A stretch of 35,454 bases of DNA from Pseudomonadales bacterium. GTDB taxonomy: Bacteria; Pseudomonadota; Gammaproteobacteria; Pseudomonadales; Pseudohongiellaceae. This document shows, piece by piece, positions 19,204-27,842 of this stretch. Within the stretch, counting starts at the first letter, position 1; every line of letters starts with the position of its first letter. A program made the translations under genes and the position numbers. The notes under the pieces were generated by a model. That model was not told the DNA's origin and did not search any database. It worked only from the letters and a program-made list of their open reading frames with translations. Location of the stretch: NCBI GenBank assembly GCA_022819645.1, contig JAJEGU010000046.1:1-35454 (forward strand), in the 5' to 3' direction.

Positions 19204-19554
19204 ATGAAGTTCAAACTGATCGCGGCTTTCGTCGATGACCGGCTGACCGACAAGGTCGTCAAGGCGGCGCGGGAACGCGGCGCAACCGGCGCCACCATCA
19301 TCCCCACCGCGCGGGGCGAAGGTCTGGATGCGCCCAAAGGCATACTGGGACTGGCGTTGGGCTCGCGCCGGGATGTGGTGCTGTTCACGGTGGAACAGAA
19401 CATGAGCCGTCCTATACTTGAGGCGATCTGCGAGGCGGGCGAGTTCGAGAAAAAATCCGGCGCCGGGATTGCCTTGCAGCTCGACGTGGAAGACGTGGTG
19501 GGCGTGTCGGGGCAGGTGGACAAGCTGGCGCGGGCATTGGGCGATAGTATTTAA
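19204..19554 (+). CDS. Small PII-like regulatory protein
   Basis: This 116-aa protein has the length and ferredoxin-like pattern of PII signalling proteins: a beta strand KLIAAFVDD, a helix with RGATGATI in the place of the family's G-[IA]-T-G-[AM]-T turn, and a C-terminal FEKKSGAGIALQLDVEDVVG. The T-loop region (about 37-60, TARGEGLDAPKGILGLALG) lacks the uridylylated Tyr context of GlnB/GlnK, so it is not a standard nitrogen PII. Placed directly after two membrane proteins, it may gate them as GlnK gates AmtB. That is inference from arrangement. Confidence 0.75.
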   Translation: MKFKLIAAFVDDRLTDKVVKAARERGATGATIIPTARGEGLDAPKGILGLALGSRRDVVLFTVEQNMSRPILEAICEAGEFEKKSGAGIALQLDVEDVVGVSGQVDKLARALGDSI

Positions 19555-19579
19555 TCGGGAAATTCACGGAGACCGGCAA

Positions 19580-19999
19580 ATGAGCGACAAGAACGTGGTA
19601 ACCGTCCGCGAAGTCATGAACCAGCGCTATGTCCGCGTCAGCGGGATGGACACGGTAGCCGACGCGTTTCTGCAAATGCGCGAGGCCGACGCCCACTGCA
19701 TGATCGTGGAACGGCGAGATGAGGCTGACGAATTCGGCCTTGTGCTGTACACCGACATCGCCCGCAAGGTCATCGGGCCGGACCGTTCGGTGGAGCGGGT
19801 TCGCATCTATGAAATCATGAGCAAACCGGTGCTTTCGGTGCATCCGGACATGAATATCCGCTACGCTTCGCGGCTGTTTGAACATTTTCGCATCCGGGTG
19901 GCGCCGGTGGCGGAAGACGGGGAGGTAATCGGCATCGTTACCGACCGGGATATCGTGATGCAGGGGCTTGCCCAGTTGCTGGAGAGCCCAGCCGGGTAG
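19580..19999 (+). CDS. CBS-domain pair protein
   Basis: This 139-aa protein consists of two CBS motifs and little else. The first spans about residues 9-65 (VREVMNQRYVRVSGMDTVAD ending in GLVLYTDIARKV). The second spans about 75-133 (IYEIMSKPVLSVHPDMNIRY ending in IGIVTDRDIV). Such Bateman modules bind adenine nucleotides and switch partner proteins. It follows the PII-like gene by 25 bp, with a ggaga motif before the ATG, and is 8 bp from xseB. It most likely adds an energy-state input to the DUF1538 complex, which is inferred from position only. Confidence 0.88.
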   Translation: MSDKNVVTVREVMNQRYVRVSGMDTVADAFLQMREADAHCMIVERRDEADEFGLVLYTDIARKVIGPDRSVERVRIYEIMSKPVLSVHPDMNIRYASRLFEHFRIRVAPVAEDGEVIGIVTDRDIVMQGLAQLLESPAG

Positions 20000-20007
20000 C
20001 AGAAATC

Positions 20008-20250
20008 ATGAGCCGGAACAAAACAGAAGAATTCAATTTCGAAGCAAGACTCGGCGAACTCGAGCAGCTTGTCACGCGCATGGAAGAGGGCGAACTCGGC
20101 CTGGAAGAGTCACTGCAAACCTTTGAACAGGGCGTCAGGCTCGTCAAGCAATGCCAGCAGGCCCTGGCGCAAGCCGAGCAGAAGATCAAGGTGCTGGTTT
20201 CCGCCGACGGCGAAACCGAAGATCTCAAGCTCGACCCGGTCGGGGACTGA
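20008..20250 (+). CDS. xseB: Exodeoxyribonuclease VII small subunit
   Basis: This is an 80-aa helical protein that joins XseA to form exonuclease VII, which degrades single-stranded DNA. FEARLGELEQLVTRMEEGEL and EESLQTFEQGVRLVKQCQ are the family's conserved helices. Gene order xseB-ispA-dxs is usual for gammaproteobacteria. It starts 8 bp after the CBS gene and ends 15 bp before ispA. Confidence 0.95.
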   Translation: MSRNKTEEFNFEARLGELEQLVTRMEEGELGLEESLQTFEQGVRLVKQCQQALAQAEQKIKVLVSADGETEDLKLDPVGD

Positions 20251-20265
20251 CGCCGGGGGGCGGTC

Positions 20266-21150
20266 ATGACCCTGGCCTTTGACGAATTCCGGGAGACCTG
20301 CCGGCAGCGGGTAGACCGGAACATGGCGGCCTCTCTCGATGCCGCGCCGCTGCCCTGCCCCGGACTCGAAGAGGCGATTCGCTATGTGCTTCTCGCCGGC
20401 GGCAAGCGCGTACGGCCATTGCTTGTCTATGGCGCCTGCCGGGGCCTGGGCGGCAAGTTGGCCGATGCCGACGCCGCCGCCTGTGCGGTGGAGTGCATCC
20501 ATGCCTATTCCCTGATCCACGACGATTTGCCGGCGCTGGACGATGACGATCTGCGCCGGGGCCGGCCAAGCCTGCACAGAGCCTTCGATGAGGCCACCGC
20601 CATTCTCGCCGGCGACGCCCTGCAAAGCATGGCTTTTGAGATGCTTGGCGCATCCGGCGGCAATGGCAACCGCGCGGAGATGGTGCGGGAACTTGCCCGG
20701 GCGGCCGGCCCCAGGGGCATGGTGGCAGGGCAGGTACTCGACCTTGCCGCCGACAGCGCCCACACCTCGCTGGAGGAACTCGAATCCATCCATTCGCTCA
20801 AGACCGGCGCCCTGATTCAGGCCAGCGTGGCGCTCGGGGCCATGAGCACCGGCAAGGCCGCGCCAGAACAGCTAGCCGGCCTGCGTGATTACGGCCGCTG
20901 TATCGGCCTCGCCTTCCAGATTCGGGACGATATTCTCGATGTGGTTTCCGATACCGCCACCCTCGGCAAACCACAAGGCTCCGATGAGGCGCGGGACAAG
21001 ACCACCTATGTCTCCCTGCTCGGGCTGGATGCGGCCCGGAACCAGGCGCGGGAACTCGCCGCGGACTCCCTGGCGGCAATCAGGGACCTCGGGGATGCCG
21101 CCGCGCCCCTGCGCCAGCTCGCGGATTACATCGTCGAGCGAATCGACTAG
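20266..21150 (+). CDS. ispA: Farnesyl diphosphate synthase (polyprenyl synthetase family)
   Basis: It condenses IPP with DMAPP and geranyl diphosphate to give farnesyl diphosphate in the cytosol. It is 294 aa. LLAGGKRVRPLLV is present. The first Asp-rich motif is DDLPALDDDD (86-95) and the second is DDILD (221-225), both complete. GQVLDL (155-160) and the HSLKTG motif (176-181) are also typical. The product length is inferred from family and gene context (xseB upstream, dxs downstream). A gcggtc stretch rather than a strong ribosome-binding site precedes the ATG, so translation may follow from xseB. Confidence 0.95.
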   Translation: MTLAFDEFRETCRQRVDRNMAASLDAAPLPCPGLEEAIRYVLLAGGKRVRPLLVYGACRGLGGKLADADAAACAVECIHAYSLIHDDLPALDDDDLRRGRPSLHRAFDEATAILAGDALQSMAFEMLGASGGNGNRAEMVRELARAAGPRGMVAGQVLDLAADSAHTSLEELESIHSLKTGALIQASVALGAMSTGKAAPEQLAGLRDYGRCIGLAFQIRDDILDVVSDTATLGKPQGSDEARDKTTYVSLLGLDAARNQARELAADSLAAIRDLGDAAAPLRQLADYIVERID

Positions 21151-21262
21151 GAGCCTGCGCAGTCGCGGGATCTCATCGCGTGGCCACTGCAAGAGATTCC
21201 GCGACTACGCTTCGCTTCGCGCGGAATGACATGAAGGCTGGAGCGCCATAATGAGAATTGCT
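21151..21262. repeat. Dispersed repeat copy between ispA and dxs
   Basis: This holds the inverted repeat attccgcg/cgcggaat (arms from 21196 and around 21219-21226) and the tail gaatgacatgaaggctggag followed by gcgccataatgagaattg. It closely matches the end of copies 143-365 and 34634-34892. It begins right after the ispA stop with aggagcctgcgc, the same start as the palindromic element at 23868. Confidence 0.7.
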
Positions 21263-21334
21263 GCGGGCGCAGCGCTGTATTCCGGCAGGCTTGATGCGGT
21301 ATCCTTTCCGATTTGAAGGAGTGCGTGAAACGGC

Positions 21335-23245
21335 ATGCTCACGGAAATACCAACAACAAGACCTGAAACGCCGCTGCTCGACGAGATCGATTCACCGGCG
21401 GACCTGCGTGAACTCGAAACCGGTCAACTCGAGGCGCTTGCGGATGAATTGCGGGCGTACCTCCTCTACTGCGTGGGCAAGACCGGCGGCCACCTCGGCG
21501 CGGGCCTTGGCGTGGTCGAGTTGACCATCGCCCTGCACTACATATTCGATACCCCAAACGATCGGCTGGTATGGGACGTGGGCCACCAGGCATATCCACA
21601 CAAGATTCTTACCGGCCGCCGGGAAAGCATGCAGACGATTCGCCAGGCCGGTGGACTCGCGGCCTTCCCCGCCCGCGCCGAGAGCGAATACGACACTTTT
21701 GGCGTCGGCCATTCAAGTACCGCAACCAGCGCCGCCCTCGGCATGATGGTGGGGCGCCGCATGAACGGGAAAAGCCACAAGATCGTCGCCGTGGTGGGCG
21801 ACGGCGCGATGACCGCGGGGATGGCCTTTGAGGCGATGAACCACGCAGCCCACCTCGAAGAGGACATTCTCATCATCCTGAACGACAACAACATGTCGAT
21901 TTCCCACAATGTGGGCGGCCTGTCGAACTATTTCGGGAGACTGTGGGCGAGCAAGTCCTACAATTTTTTCCGCGCCGGCAGCCGCAAGGTGCTTGCCAGG
22001 GCGCCCAAGGCGCTGCGGGCCGCCGACCAGACCGAAAAATACATGAAAGGCATGCTCTCGCCCGGCACGGTCTTTGACCAGCTCGGCTTCAACTACATGG
22101 GCATCATCAATGGCCACAGCCTGCCGCAACTGCTGGAAGTGCTGGCCAACATCAAGGACCTCAAGGGTCCCCAGTTGCTGCACATCGTCACCCAAAAAGG
22201 CAAGGGTTACAGCGAATCCGAAAGCGACCCGTTCGGGCTGCACGCCATCGGCAAGGTCGCACCGCTTGCCGAGGCGAAAAAGGTCCCGGGCGGCAAGGCC
22301 GCGGGCGCGCCCGCCTATTCCCAGGTTTTCGGCCAGTGGCTTTGCGAAACGGGCCGGCGGGACGAAAAGCTCGTGGCGATCACCCCGGCCATGGGCCAGG
22401 GCTCGGGCATGGTGGAGTTTTCCCGGGAATTTCCCGACCGATTTCACGATGTCGCCATCGCCGAGCAGCACGCGCTCACCTTCGCCGCCGGGCTTGCCTG
22501 TGAAGGACTCAAACCAGTGGTGGCGATCTACTCGACCTTCCTGCAACGGGCCTACGACCAGTTCATCCACGACATTAGCCTGCAGAATCTCGATGTGCTG
22601 TTCGCCATCGACCGCGCCGGCCTCGTGGGAGAAGACGGCCCCACCCACGCCGGCAGCTTCGACCTGACCTACCTGCGCTGCGTGCCGAATATCCTGGTCA
22701 TGGCGCCCAGTGACGAAGAGGAAACCCGCCTATTGCTCTGCACCGGCTATGAGCATACCGGGCCCGCCGCCGTGCGCTATCCCCGGGGCAAGGGACCGGG
22801 CGCGGCGATCAGCGGCGACTGGAAGAGTGTTCCCATCGGCAAAGCCGTGCTGCGGCGCCGGGGAGGCACTGTGGCGATTCTGGCTTTCGGCAGCATGGTG
22901 GCACCGGCCCTGGAAGCGGCGCAAGAGTTCGACGCCACGGTATACGACATGCGCTTTGTCAAACCCATCGACGAAGACGCCATCCGCACTGCCGCGGATT
23001 CCCACGATTTGCTGGTCACCGTGGAGGAAAACGCCATCATGGGAGGCGCCGGGGCGGCGGTTGGCGAGGTCCTGCTGCACTATGGCTATCAGCTTCCGGT
23101 ACTCCAGCTCGGCCTGCCGGACCGGTTTCTCGAACACGGCAAGCCCGCCGACATGCTGCGCGATGTCGGCCTTGACGCCCGGGGCATTTCGGCTTCGATC
23201 AGCACCCGGCTCAAGGCGGAAAAGACTAGCCGCCGGGCGGTTTGA
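21335..23245 (+). CDS. dxs: 1-Deoxy-D-xylulose-5-phosphate synthase
   Basis: This is the first enzyme of the MEP isoprenoid pathway. It uses thiamine diphosphate to join pyruvate and glyceraldehyde 3-phosphate. It is 636 aa, in the normal range. The TPP motif [17 protein letters not shown] followed by NDNNMSIS lies near residues 154-190. [13 protein letters not shown] precedes it. The transketolase central domain has [13 protein letters not shown] with the catalytic Glu, and [15 protein letters not shown]. The C-terminal domain ends with [11 protein letters not shown]. The ATG at 21335 is 13 nt after AAGGAG, a rather long spacing. cobO follows after 17 bp. Confidence 0.97.
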   Translation: MLTEIPTTRPETPLLDEIDSPADLRELETGQLEALADELRAYLLYCVGKTGGHLGAGLGVVELTIALHYIFDTPNDRLVWDVGHQAYPHKILTGRRESMQTIRQAGGLAAFPARAESEYDTFGVGHSSTATSAALGMMVGRRMNGKSHKIVAVVGDGAMTAGMAFEAMNHAAHLEEDILIILNDNNMSISHNVGGLSNYFGRLWASKSYNFFRAGSRKVLARAPKALRAADQTEKYMKGMLSPGTVFDQLGFNYMGIINGHSLPQLLEVLANIKDLKGPQLLHIVTQKGKGYSESESDPFGLHAIGKVAPLAEAKKVPGGKAAGAPAYSQVFGQWLCETGRRDEKLVAITPAMGQGSGMVEFSREFPDRFHDVAIAEQHALTFAAGLACEGLKPVVAIYSTFLQRAYDQFIHDISLQNLDVLFAIDRAGLVGEDGPTHAGSFDLTYLRCVPNILVMAPSDEEETRLLLCTGYEHTGPAAVRYPRGKGPGAAISGDWKSVPIGKAVLRRRGGTVAILAFGSMVAPALEAAQEFDATVYDMRFVKPIDEDAIRTAADSHDLLVTVEENAIMGGAGAAVGEVLLHYGYQLPVLQLGLPDRFLEHGKPADMLRDVGLDARGISASISTRLKAEKTSRRAV

Positions 23246-23262
23246 ATCGGGATTTTTCGACC

Positions 23263-23865
23263 ATGGAAACCGACCGCAACCTGCGTCACAAGCGCGCCAT
23301 GAAGCGCAGAAAGGCCCATGTGGACAGCCGCATCGCAGCCGCCACCGAAGACCGGGGACTGCTGCTCGTTCTCACCGGCAACGGCAAGGGCAAGAGTTCT
23401 TCGGCGTTCGGCATGCTGGCGCGAAGCGTCGGCCACGGCATGCGCTGCGCCGTGGTGCAGTTCATCAAGGGCACCTGGGAGTGCGGCGAGCATCTGCTGT
23501 TCGCGGAACATCCGCTGGTGGAGTTTCACGTCATGGGAACCGGATTCACCTGGGAAACCCAGGACCGGGAATCCGATATCGCCGCGGCGAAACAGGCATG
23601 GAGCAAGGCCGAAACCCTGCTTGCGGATGAGTCGGTCCAACTCGTCATACTCGACGAACTCACCTATATGCTCACCTACGGCTATCTCGACAAGTCCGCG
23701 GTGCTGGAAACCATTGGCACCAGGCCATCCCGGCAGCATGTGGTGATCACCGGGCGCAACGCCAGCCGCGAACTGCTGGAAATCGCCGACACGGTAAGTG
23801 AGGTGAAGGACGTGCGCCACGCTTTCAACCATGGAGTGAAAGCGCAAAAGGGGCTGGATTACTGA
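23263..23865 (+). CDS. cobO: Cob(I)yrinic acid a,c-diamide adenosyltransferase
   Basis: It transfers adenosyl from ATP to the cobalt of corrinoids to make coenzyme B12 forms. It is 200 aa from the ATG at 23263; an in-frame TTG at 23242 would overlap dxs and is unlikely. The P-loop TGNGKGKS (38-45) is at the usual place, followed by VVQFIKGTWECGE, WETQDRE and VILDELTYML. It is typical of the BtuR/CobO family in length and motifs. No other cobalamin synthesis gene is adjacent except possibly the facing histidine phosphatase. It ends 2 bp before the palindromic element. Confidence 0.94.
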   Translation: METDRNLRHKRAMKRRKAHVDSRIAAATEDRGLLLVLTGNGKGKSSSAFGMLARSVGHGMRCAVVQFIKGTWECGEHLLFAEHPLVEFHVMGTGFTWETQDRESDIAAAKQAWSKAETLLADESVQLVILDELTYMLTYGYLDKSAVLETIGTRPSRQHVVITGRNASRELLEIADTVSEVKDVRHAFNHGVKAQKGLDY

Positions 23866-23867
23866 GC

Positions 23868-24028
23868 GGAGCCTGCGCCGTAGGAATTCGCGAAAGCGAA
23901 AATTCGCTATCGCCGCGCCCTTGGCCGGTCGATTGAGGCGAATATTGGTGAATATGCAACGAAATCGAGCGGCCAAGGGCGTGGATGAGAGCGGATTTGC
24001 AGCCGTGAATTCCTACGGCGCAGGCTCC
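23868..24028. repeat. 161-bp palindromic element, copy A
   Basis: Perfect 22-bp terminal inverted repeats lie at 23868-23889 and 24007-24028. Inside is a second near-perfect inverted repeat (cgcccttggccg ... cggccaagggcg), and a loop region around gaatattggtgaatatgcaa. The element fills the gap between convergent genes: it begins 2 bp after the cobO stop, and its last base is the first base of the phosphatase stop codon on the other strand. It closely matches the reverse complement of 29626-29770. It holds no ORF and no obvious target-site duplication. Confidence 0.9.
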
Positions 24029-24648
24029 TAGCCAAGGCTGGCGTTGTGGAACAGCAGGCTGGCGCGGCTGGCGCCATCTTCCACACTGAGCAGAATCCGG
24101 CTCAGGCAGGCGAAGGGAATGTTCAGCGGATTGCTTTGATTCAGCGGCATGCCGAGTACGCTGGGCAGGATGACCCGCATTACGCCGCCGTGGGTCACGA
24201 TCAATACATGGCTGCCGTCGGGCAGTTCTGAAATCCCCTCCCAGGCCTGCAGCACCCGGTCGCGGAAATCGACGAAGCTTTCGCCATTGGGCGGCGCCAG
24301 GGCGGTGATGTCCTCCCGGAAACCGCGGAACTGCGAGGCCGCCAGCTTGCGCCACTCGCTGATCTGCATGCCGTCCCAGTCGCCGTAGTCGATTTCCTGC
24401 CACTGATCTTCAATTCGCGGCGCGAGCTGCCGGCTCCGGGCCAGACGATGGGCGAAGTCCCGGCAACGCCTCAGCGGCGAAGAGTACAGGTGAGTCCAAC
24501 TGGCGTCCGCCCGCTCTGCCGATGCTTCCATCTGCCTCCAGCCGCGATCCGTAAGTTCCGGGTCAACTCGCCCCCGCAGGATATCGCCGCCGCCAGGTTC
24601 GCCATGGCGCAGCAGGTCCACCGTTACGAGTTTGCAGGCTGTGTTCAT
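24028..24648 (-). CDS. Histidine phosphatase family protein (possible alpha-ribazole phosphatase)
   Basis: This is a 206-aa phosphoglycerate-mutase-like enzyme. The phospho-acceptor His is in LLRHGEP (His15), with Arg14. A conserved SSPLRRCRDFA, the acidic WQEIDYGDWDGM and the second His in VTHGGVMRV complete the active site. Sequences of this type include CobC, which dephosphorylates alpha-ribazole phosphate in cobalamin assembly. Facing cobO supports that role but does not prove it. Its stop codon is shared with the end of the palindromic element. It is on the same strand as the rib operon but separated from ribA by a repeat. Confidence 0.85.
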   Translation of the reverse strand: MNTACKLVTVDLLRHGEPGGGDILRGRVDPELTDRGWRQMEASAERADASWTHLYSSPLRRCRDFAHRLARSRQLAPRIEDQWQEIDYGDWDGMQISEWRKLAASQFRGFREDITALAPPNGESFVDFRDRVLQAWEGISELPDGSHVLIVTHGGVMRVILPSVLGMPLNQSNPLNIPFACLSRILLSVEDGASRASLLFHNASLG

Positions 24649-24686
24649 GAATGTCCTATTCTTGCCTGATCTGGGATTTTTCCTCC

Positions 24687-24778
24687 CGCGTCACTCTGCG
24701 CGTAGCGAAGCGCGGTCGCAGAATCTCATGCGGTGGCATCCCAACAAGATTCCGCGACCGCGCGCGGAATGACGGGGG
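24687..24778. repeat. Dispersed repeat, head-to-head pair of hairpin units
   Basis: The left half is a unit in reverse orientation (gtcactctgcgcgtagcgaa, then gcgcggtcgcagaatctc). The right half is a unit in forward orientation (gattccgcgaccgcgcgcgg, then aatgac). Both belong to the family seen at 301-345, 21190-21260 and 34790-34860. It fills the gap between the phosphatase start and the ribA stop. Confidence 0.7.
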
Positions 24779-24780
24779 GA

Positions 24781-25368
24781 TCATCCCATGTGGCCTAGCT
24801 TGGCGATTTTTACTGCGAGGTAGCTCTCGTTGTGGGGATTGGCGCCGGTGTGGATGGGGAGCACTTCGCTGACTTCGATGCCCATGTCGCGCAGGGCTTC
24901 GACCTTGGCGGGGTTGTTGGTAAACAGCCTGACATTGCGGATGTCGAGGAAATCGAGCATGGGCTTGCATATCCGGTACTCCCGGCTGTCGGGCTCAAAG
25001 CCGAGTTGCACATTGGCTTCCACGGTATCGGCACCCTGATTGTCCTGCAGGGAATAGGCCTTGAGCTTGTTCAGCAAGCCGATGCCGCGACCTTCCTGGC
25101 GCAAGTAGAGAATCAATCCCCGCCCCGCTTCGCCGATTCGCTTCATGGCCAGTTCGAGTTGCGAGCCGCAGTCGCAGCGCAGGCTGAACAGGGAATCGCC
25201 GGTGAGGCATTCCGAATGGATGCGGCACAGCAGCGGTTCACCGTTTCGCAAATCGCCCAGGGCCAGGGCGACATGCTCCTTGTCGGCTTCCAGGTCCCTG
25301 AAGCCATGAATGACGAACTCGCCCCACCTGGTCGGCAGTCGGGCCGATGCGACAAACTCGATGCTCAA
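24781..25368 (-). CDS. ribA: GTP cyclohydrolase II
   Basis: It opens the imidazole ring of GTP in the first step of riboflavin synthesis, with a zinc ion. The zinc ligands in [18 protein letters not shown] fall at Cys54, Cys65 and Cys67 if translation starts at the TTG at 25368. This is exactly the E. coli numbering, and a ggggaag motif lies just upstream. The longer frame to 25398 also begins with TTG and is less likely. [12 protein letters not shown] and GADTVEAN follow, giving 195 aa. It supplies the activity apparently lost from the C-terminal half of RibBA in the same operon. It starts 33 bp after pgpA. Confidence 0.94.
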   Translation of the reverse strand: MSIEFVASARLPTRWGEFVIHGFRDLEADKEHVALALGDLRNGEPLLCRIHSECLTGDSLFSLRCDCGSQLELAMKRIGEAGRGLILYLRQEGRGIGLLNKLKAYSLQDNQGADTVEANVQLGFEPDSREYRICKPMLDFLDIRNVRLFTNNPAKVEALRDMGIEVSEVLPIHTGANPHNESYLAVKIAKLGHMG

Positions 25369-25401
25369 TTCGACTTCCCCGGATTCGCTTCGCCACAACG
25401 C

Positions 25402-25902
25402 TCAGACGAGCAGATAGATGCTCCGCATGCAAAAGGCGGCCATTATACCCGCAAGCACATCGTCAAGCATGATGCCCGCGCCGCCTTGCAGATTGCGGTC
25501 GAACCACTTGATGGGCCAGGGTTTGAGAATGTCCAGCACGCGGAACAGCGCAATGCTTCCCAGCGCCGGGGGCAGGCCGGCGGGGGCCAGCGCCAGGCTG
25601 ATCCAGCAACCGGCGAATTCGTCCCAGACGATGCCGGGATGGTCGCCAATCCCGCGCCGCGCCGCGCTGCGGCCACAAATCCAGAAGCCCGCCAGGGTCG
25701 CCAGTATGGGCAATAACAGGCTGTGGGGCGGCGTCTGCGCCGGCAGGGCGAACCAGATGGCCGCGGCCACAAGGCTGCCGGCGGTGCCCGGCGCCCAAGG
25801 CGAAAGCCCGCTGCCGAATCCGAAGGCCAGCAGGTCCACGGGATTCCGCAGCAGTTCGGAGAACCTGGGATTTGCCGCGGATTGGCCCGGGGGTTCGTTC
25901 AC
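25402..25902 (-). CDS. pgpA: Phosphatidylglycerophosphatase A
   Basis: This inner-membrane enzyme dephosphorylates phosphatidylglycerophosphate to phosphatidylglycerol. LLAFGFGSGLSPWAPGTAGS and VWDEFAGCW are the family's conserved cytoplasmic motifs, placed between hydrophobic segments. I chose the GTG at 25902 (166 aa), which is 4 bp after the thiL stop and preceded by a gagg motif. The longer reading to 25938 begins with TTG inside thiL. The order thiL-pgpA is standard in gammaproteobacteria. Confidence 0.92.
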   Translation of the reverse strand: MNEPPGQSAANPRFSELLRNPVDLLAFGFGSGLSPWAPGTAGSLVAAAIWFALPAQTPPHSLLLPILATLAGFWICGRSAARRGIGDHPGIVWDEFAGCWISLALAPAGLPPALGSIALFRVLDILKPWPIKWFDRNLQGGAGIMLDDVLAGIMAAFCMRSIYLLV

Positions 25903-25906
25903 GGCC

Positions 25907-26914
25907 TCATCCCTGGTCGGCGCCGGAAAAATGATCAAAGGACAACCAGCCGGAGCTTTCCACGCCGGGGCAGTGAACTCCCTCTCCGGCGATCACCTCG
26001 CCAATGCGGGTCAGCGGCAGAACCAGGCCGGCGGCGATTGCCATGAGTTGCGATTCATTCGCCGGGTCGCTGGCAAAGCACAGTTCGTAATCGTCGCCGC
26101 CGCAAAGCGCGGCGCGCAGGCGCGATTGCTCCCCGGCGCAGCGCCGGGCCGCCGGAGAATACGGCAAAGCTCCGGCATCCAGCACAATGCCGACTTCGCT
26201 TGCCGCGGCCAGATGTCCGGCATCGCCGAGCAGACCATCGGAAACATCGATGGCGCTTGCGATGAACGGCGCGGCGGCAAGTGCGAATTCGATGCGGGGA
26301 GTCGGGTTGTAAAAGGCCGCGTGGAAATGCGCCCGGCAGTCTGGCGGCAATTCATCAGGCGGCAGGCGGAGCCGCGCGCCCCGCGCCTCAAGGCCGAGGC
26401 TGGCGAGCCCGAGCGCGCCGTCGCCGGCATGGCCGGTGATGTACACACCCTGCCCGGGGGCGGCCCCACCGCGGCGCAGTTCGCGCCCCGCTTCACAAAG
26501 ACCGTGAACCTGAATCGCGATCTGCAATGGCCCAAGGCTGAGATCACCGCCCACCAGCGGGCAACGGTGCGCCCCGGCGACTTGCGCGAGGCCGCGGCTG
26601 AAGGGCTCCAGCCAGTCCGGATCTGTGGAGGGCAAGGTCAGCGCCAGGGTGAAACAGAGCGGCTCCGCCGCCATGGCCGCCAGATCGCTGAGATTCACCG
26701 CCAACGCGCGGCTGCCAATCGACTCGGCAGGGGCGCCGGCGGGAAAATGCGTTCCCGCGGTCAGCACATCGGTGGATGTTACCAGGCGCCTGCCTTGGGG
26801 TATGCGCAGCACCGCGGCGTCATCGCCGATGCCGAGTTCGATTTCAGCACGCGGCAGAGCGAGTTCCGGCATGGCAAAGTAGCGGCGGATGATGTCTTGT
26901 TCGCTGGTGGACAC
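25907..26914 (-). CDS. thiL: Thiamine-monophosphate kinase
   Basis: It phosphorylates thiamine monophosphate to thiamine diphosphate, the cofactor used by Dxs upstream in this window. It is 335 aa from a GTG at 26914, 11 bp after the nusB stop. ELGIGDDAAVL, the STDVL segment, VNLSDLAAMAAEP and VGGDLS are the metal/ATP-binding motifs of the PurM-like fold. AIDVSDGLLGDAGHL and CGGDDYELCF lie in the second half. No TPP riboswitch is seen, as expected for a mid-operon gene. Confidence 0.95.
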   Translation of the reverse strand: MSTSEQDIIRRYFAMPELALPRAEIELGIGDDAAVLRIPQGRRLVTSTDVLTAGTHFPAGAPAESIGSRALAVNLSDLAAMAAEPLCFTLALTLPSTDPDWLEPFSRGLAQVAGAHRCPLVGGDLSLGPLQIAIQVHGLCEAGRELRRGGAAPGQGVYITGHAGDGALGLASLGLEARGARLRLPPDELPPDCRAHFHAAFYNPTPRIEFALAAAPFIASAIDVSDGLLGDAGHLAAASEVGIVLDAGALPYSPAARRCAGEQSRLRAALCGGDDYELCFASDPANESQLMAIAAGLVLPLTRIGEVIAGEGVHCPGVESSGWLSFDHFSGADQG

Positions 26915-26925
26915 GCGCAGGCTCG

Positions 26926-27369
26926 TCAGTTCCGGTCGGCTTCCGCGCCGCGCAGTAAGGGGGCGAGCTTATCGAGCACCGCATTGACGTACTTGTAGCC
27001 GTCGGTGGCGCCGAAAATCCGGGCGAGTTCCACGGATTCGTTGATGACCACGCGATAGGGAGTTTCCGGCAATCGGGCGAGTTCAAAAGTTCCAAGCCAG
27101 AGCACGGCCTGCTCCACGGGGTCGAGCTTGCGCTGGTCGAGCGCCGGCGCAAGCTGTTCTTCGAGTTCGCGCCTGCCATCGGCGACCGCCGGAAACAGGC
27201 GGTTGAAGTAGTCCCAGTCGATACGACCGCCGGCGTCTTCCCGCAGTTGCCTGGCGATGACTCGCGGGTCGTTGTCCGACAGAATCCACTGGTACAGCGC
27301 CTGCAGGGCCAGCCGCCGCGCGCCGCGGCGCCGGGAAGGCAGGCGCCTGGGCTGGGTAGCGCCGCTCAC
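26926..27369 (-). CDS. nusB: Transcription antitermination factor NusB
   Basis: This RNA-binding helical protein acts with NusE (S10) in rRNA antitermination. It is 147 aa from the GTG at 27369, which overlaps the ribH stop as GTGA. Longer in-frame starts lie inside ribH and are rejected. RRGARRLALQALYQW, VEQAVLWLGTFEL and YRVVINESVELARIFGATDG are the family's conserved helices, and YVNAVLDKLAP closes the protein. The ribH-nusB-thiL order is the common gammaproteobacterial one. Confidence 0.95.
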   Translation of the reverse strand: MSGATQPRRLPSRRRGARRLALQALYQWILSDNDPRVIARQLREDAGGRIDWDYFNRLFPAVADGRRELEEQLAPALDQRKLDPVEQAVLWLGTFELARLPETPYRVVINESVELARIFGATDGYKYVNAVLDKLAPLLRGAEADRN

Positions 27370-27842
27370 GGGGAGGCCAGACGTGCCTGCAAACTGACCA
27401 TTTCCATGGCCGCCAGCGCCGCTTCCGCTCCCTTGTTGTCGCTGGGGCAGGAGCGGGCTTCGGCCTGCTCGACGGTTTCCACCGTCAATACCCCGAGCGT
27501 GACCGGCTTGCCGCTTTCCAGCATGATCTGGCGCAGGCCGCAGACGCATTCGCCGGCCACATGCTCGAAATGCGCGGTTTCGCCGCGAATCACCGTGCCG
27601 AGGGCAATCACCGCATCGATGTCCTCCCGCCGCGCCAGGGTCTGCACCGCCAGTGGCAACTCCCAGGCCCCCGGCGTCTGGACGATCCGGATTCGCTCCC
27701 GGGGCACGCCCCGGGCGATGAGGGTTTGCAGGGCGCCATCAAGCAGCCGTTCCACGATAAAACTGTTGAAGCGGCTCATGACGATGGCGTAGCGCGCTTC
27801 GCCCGGCTGCAAGTCTCCCTTGAGCACTGTGTTGGCGTTCAT
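27366..27842 (-). CDS. ribH: 6,7-Dimethyl-8-ribityllumazine synthase
   Basis: It condenses 5-amino-6-ribitylaminouracil with 3,4-dihydroxy-2-butanone 4-phosphate, the penultimate riboflavin step, as an icosahedral or decameric assembly. It is 158 aa. VMSRFNSFIVERLLDGA, PGAWELP and ALGTVIRGETAHFEHVA are present, the last with the catalytic His. GVLTVETVEQAEAR follows. It overlaps ribBA (ATGA) upstream and nusB (GTGA) downstream, indicating coupled translation. Confidence 0.96.
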   Translation of the reverse strand: MNANTVLKGDLQPGEARYAIVMSRFNSFIVERLLDGALQTLIARGVPRERIRIVQTPGAWELPLAVQTLARREDIDAVIALGTVIRGETAHFEHVAGECVCGLRQIMLESGKPVTLGVLTVETVEQAEARSCPSDNKGAEAALAAMEMVSLQARLASP

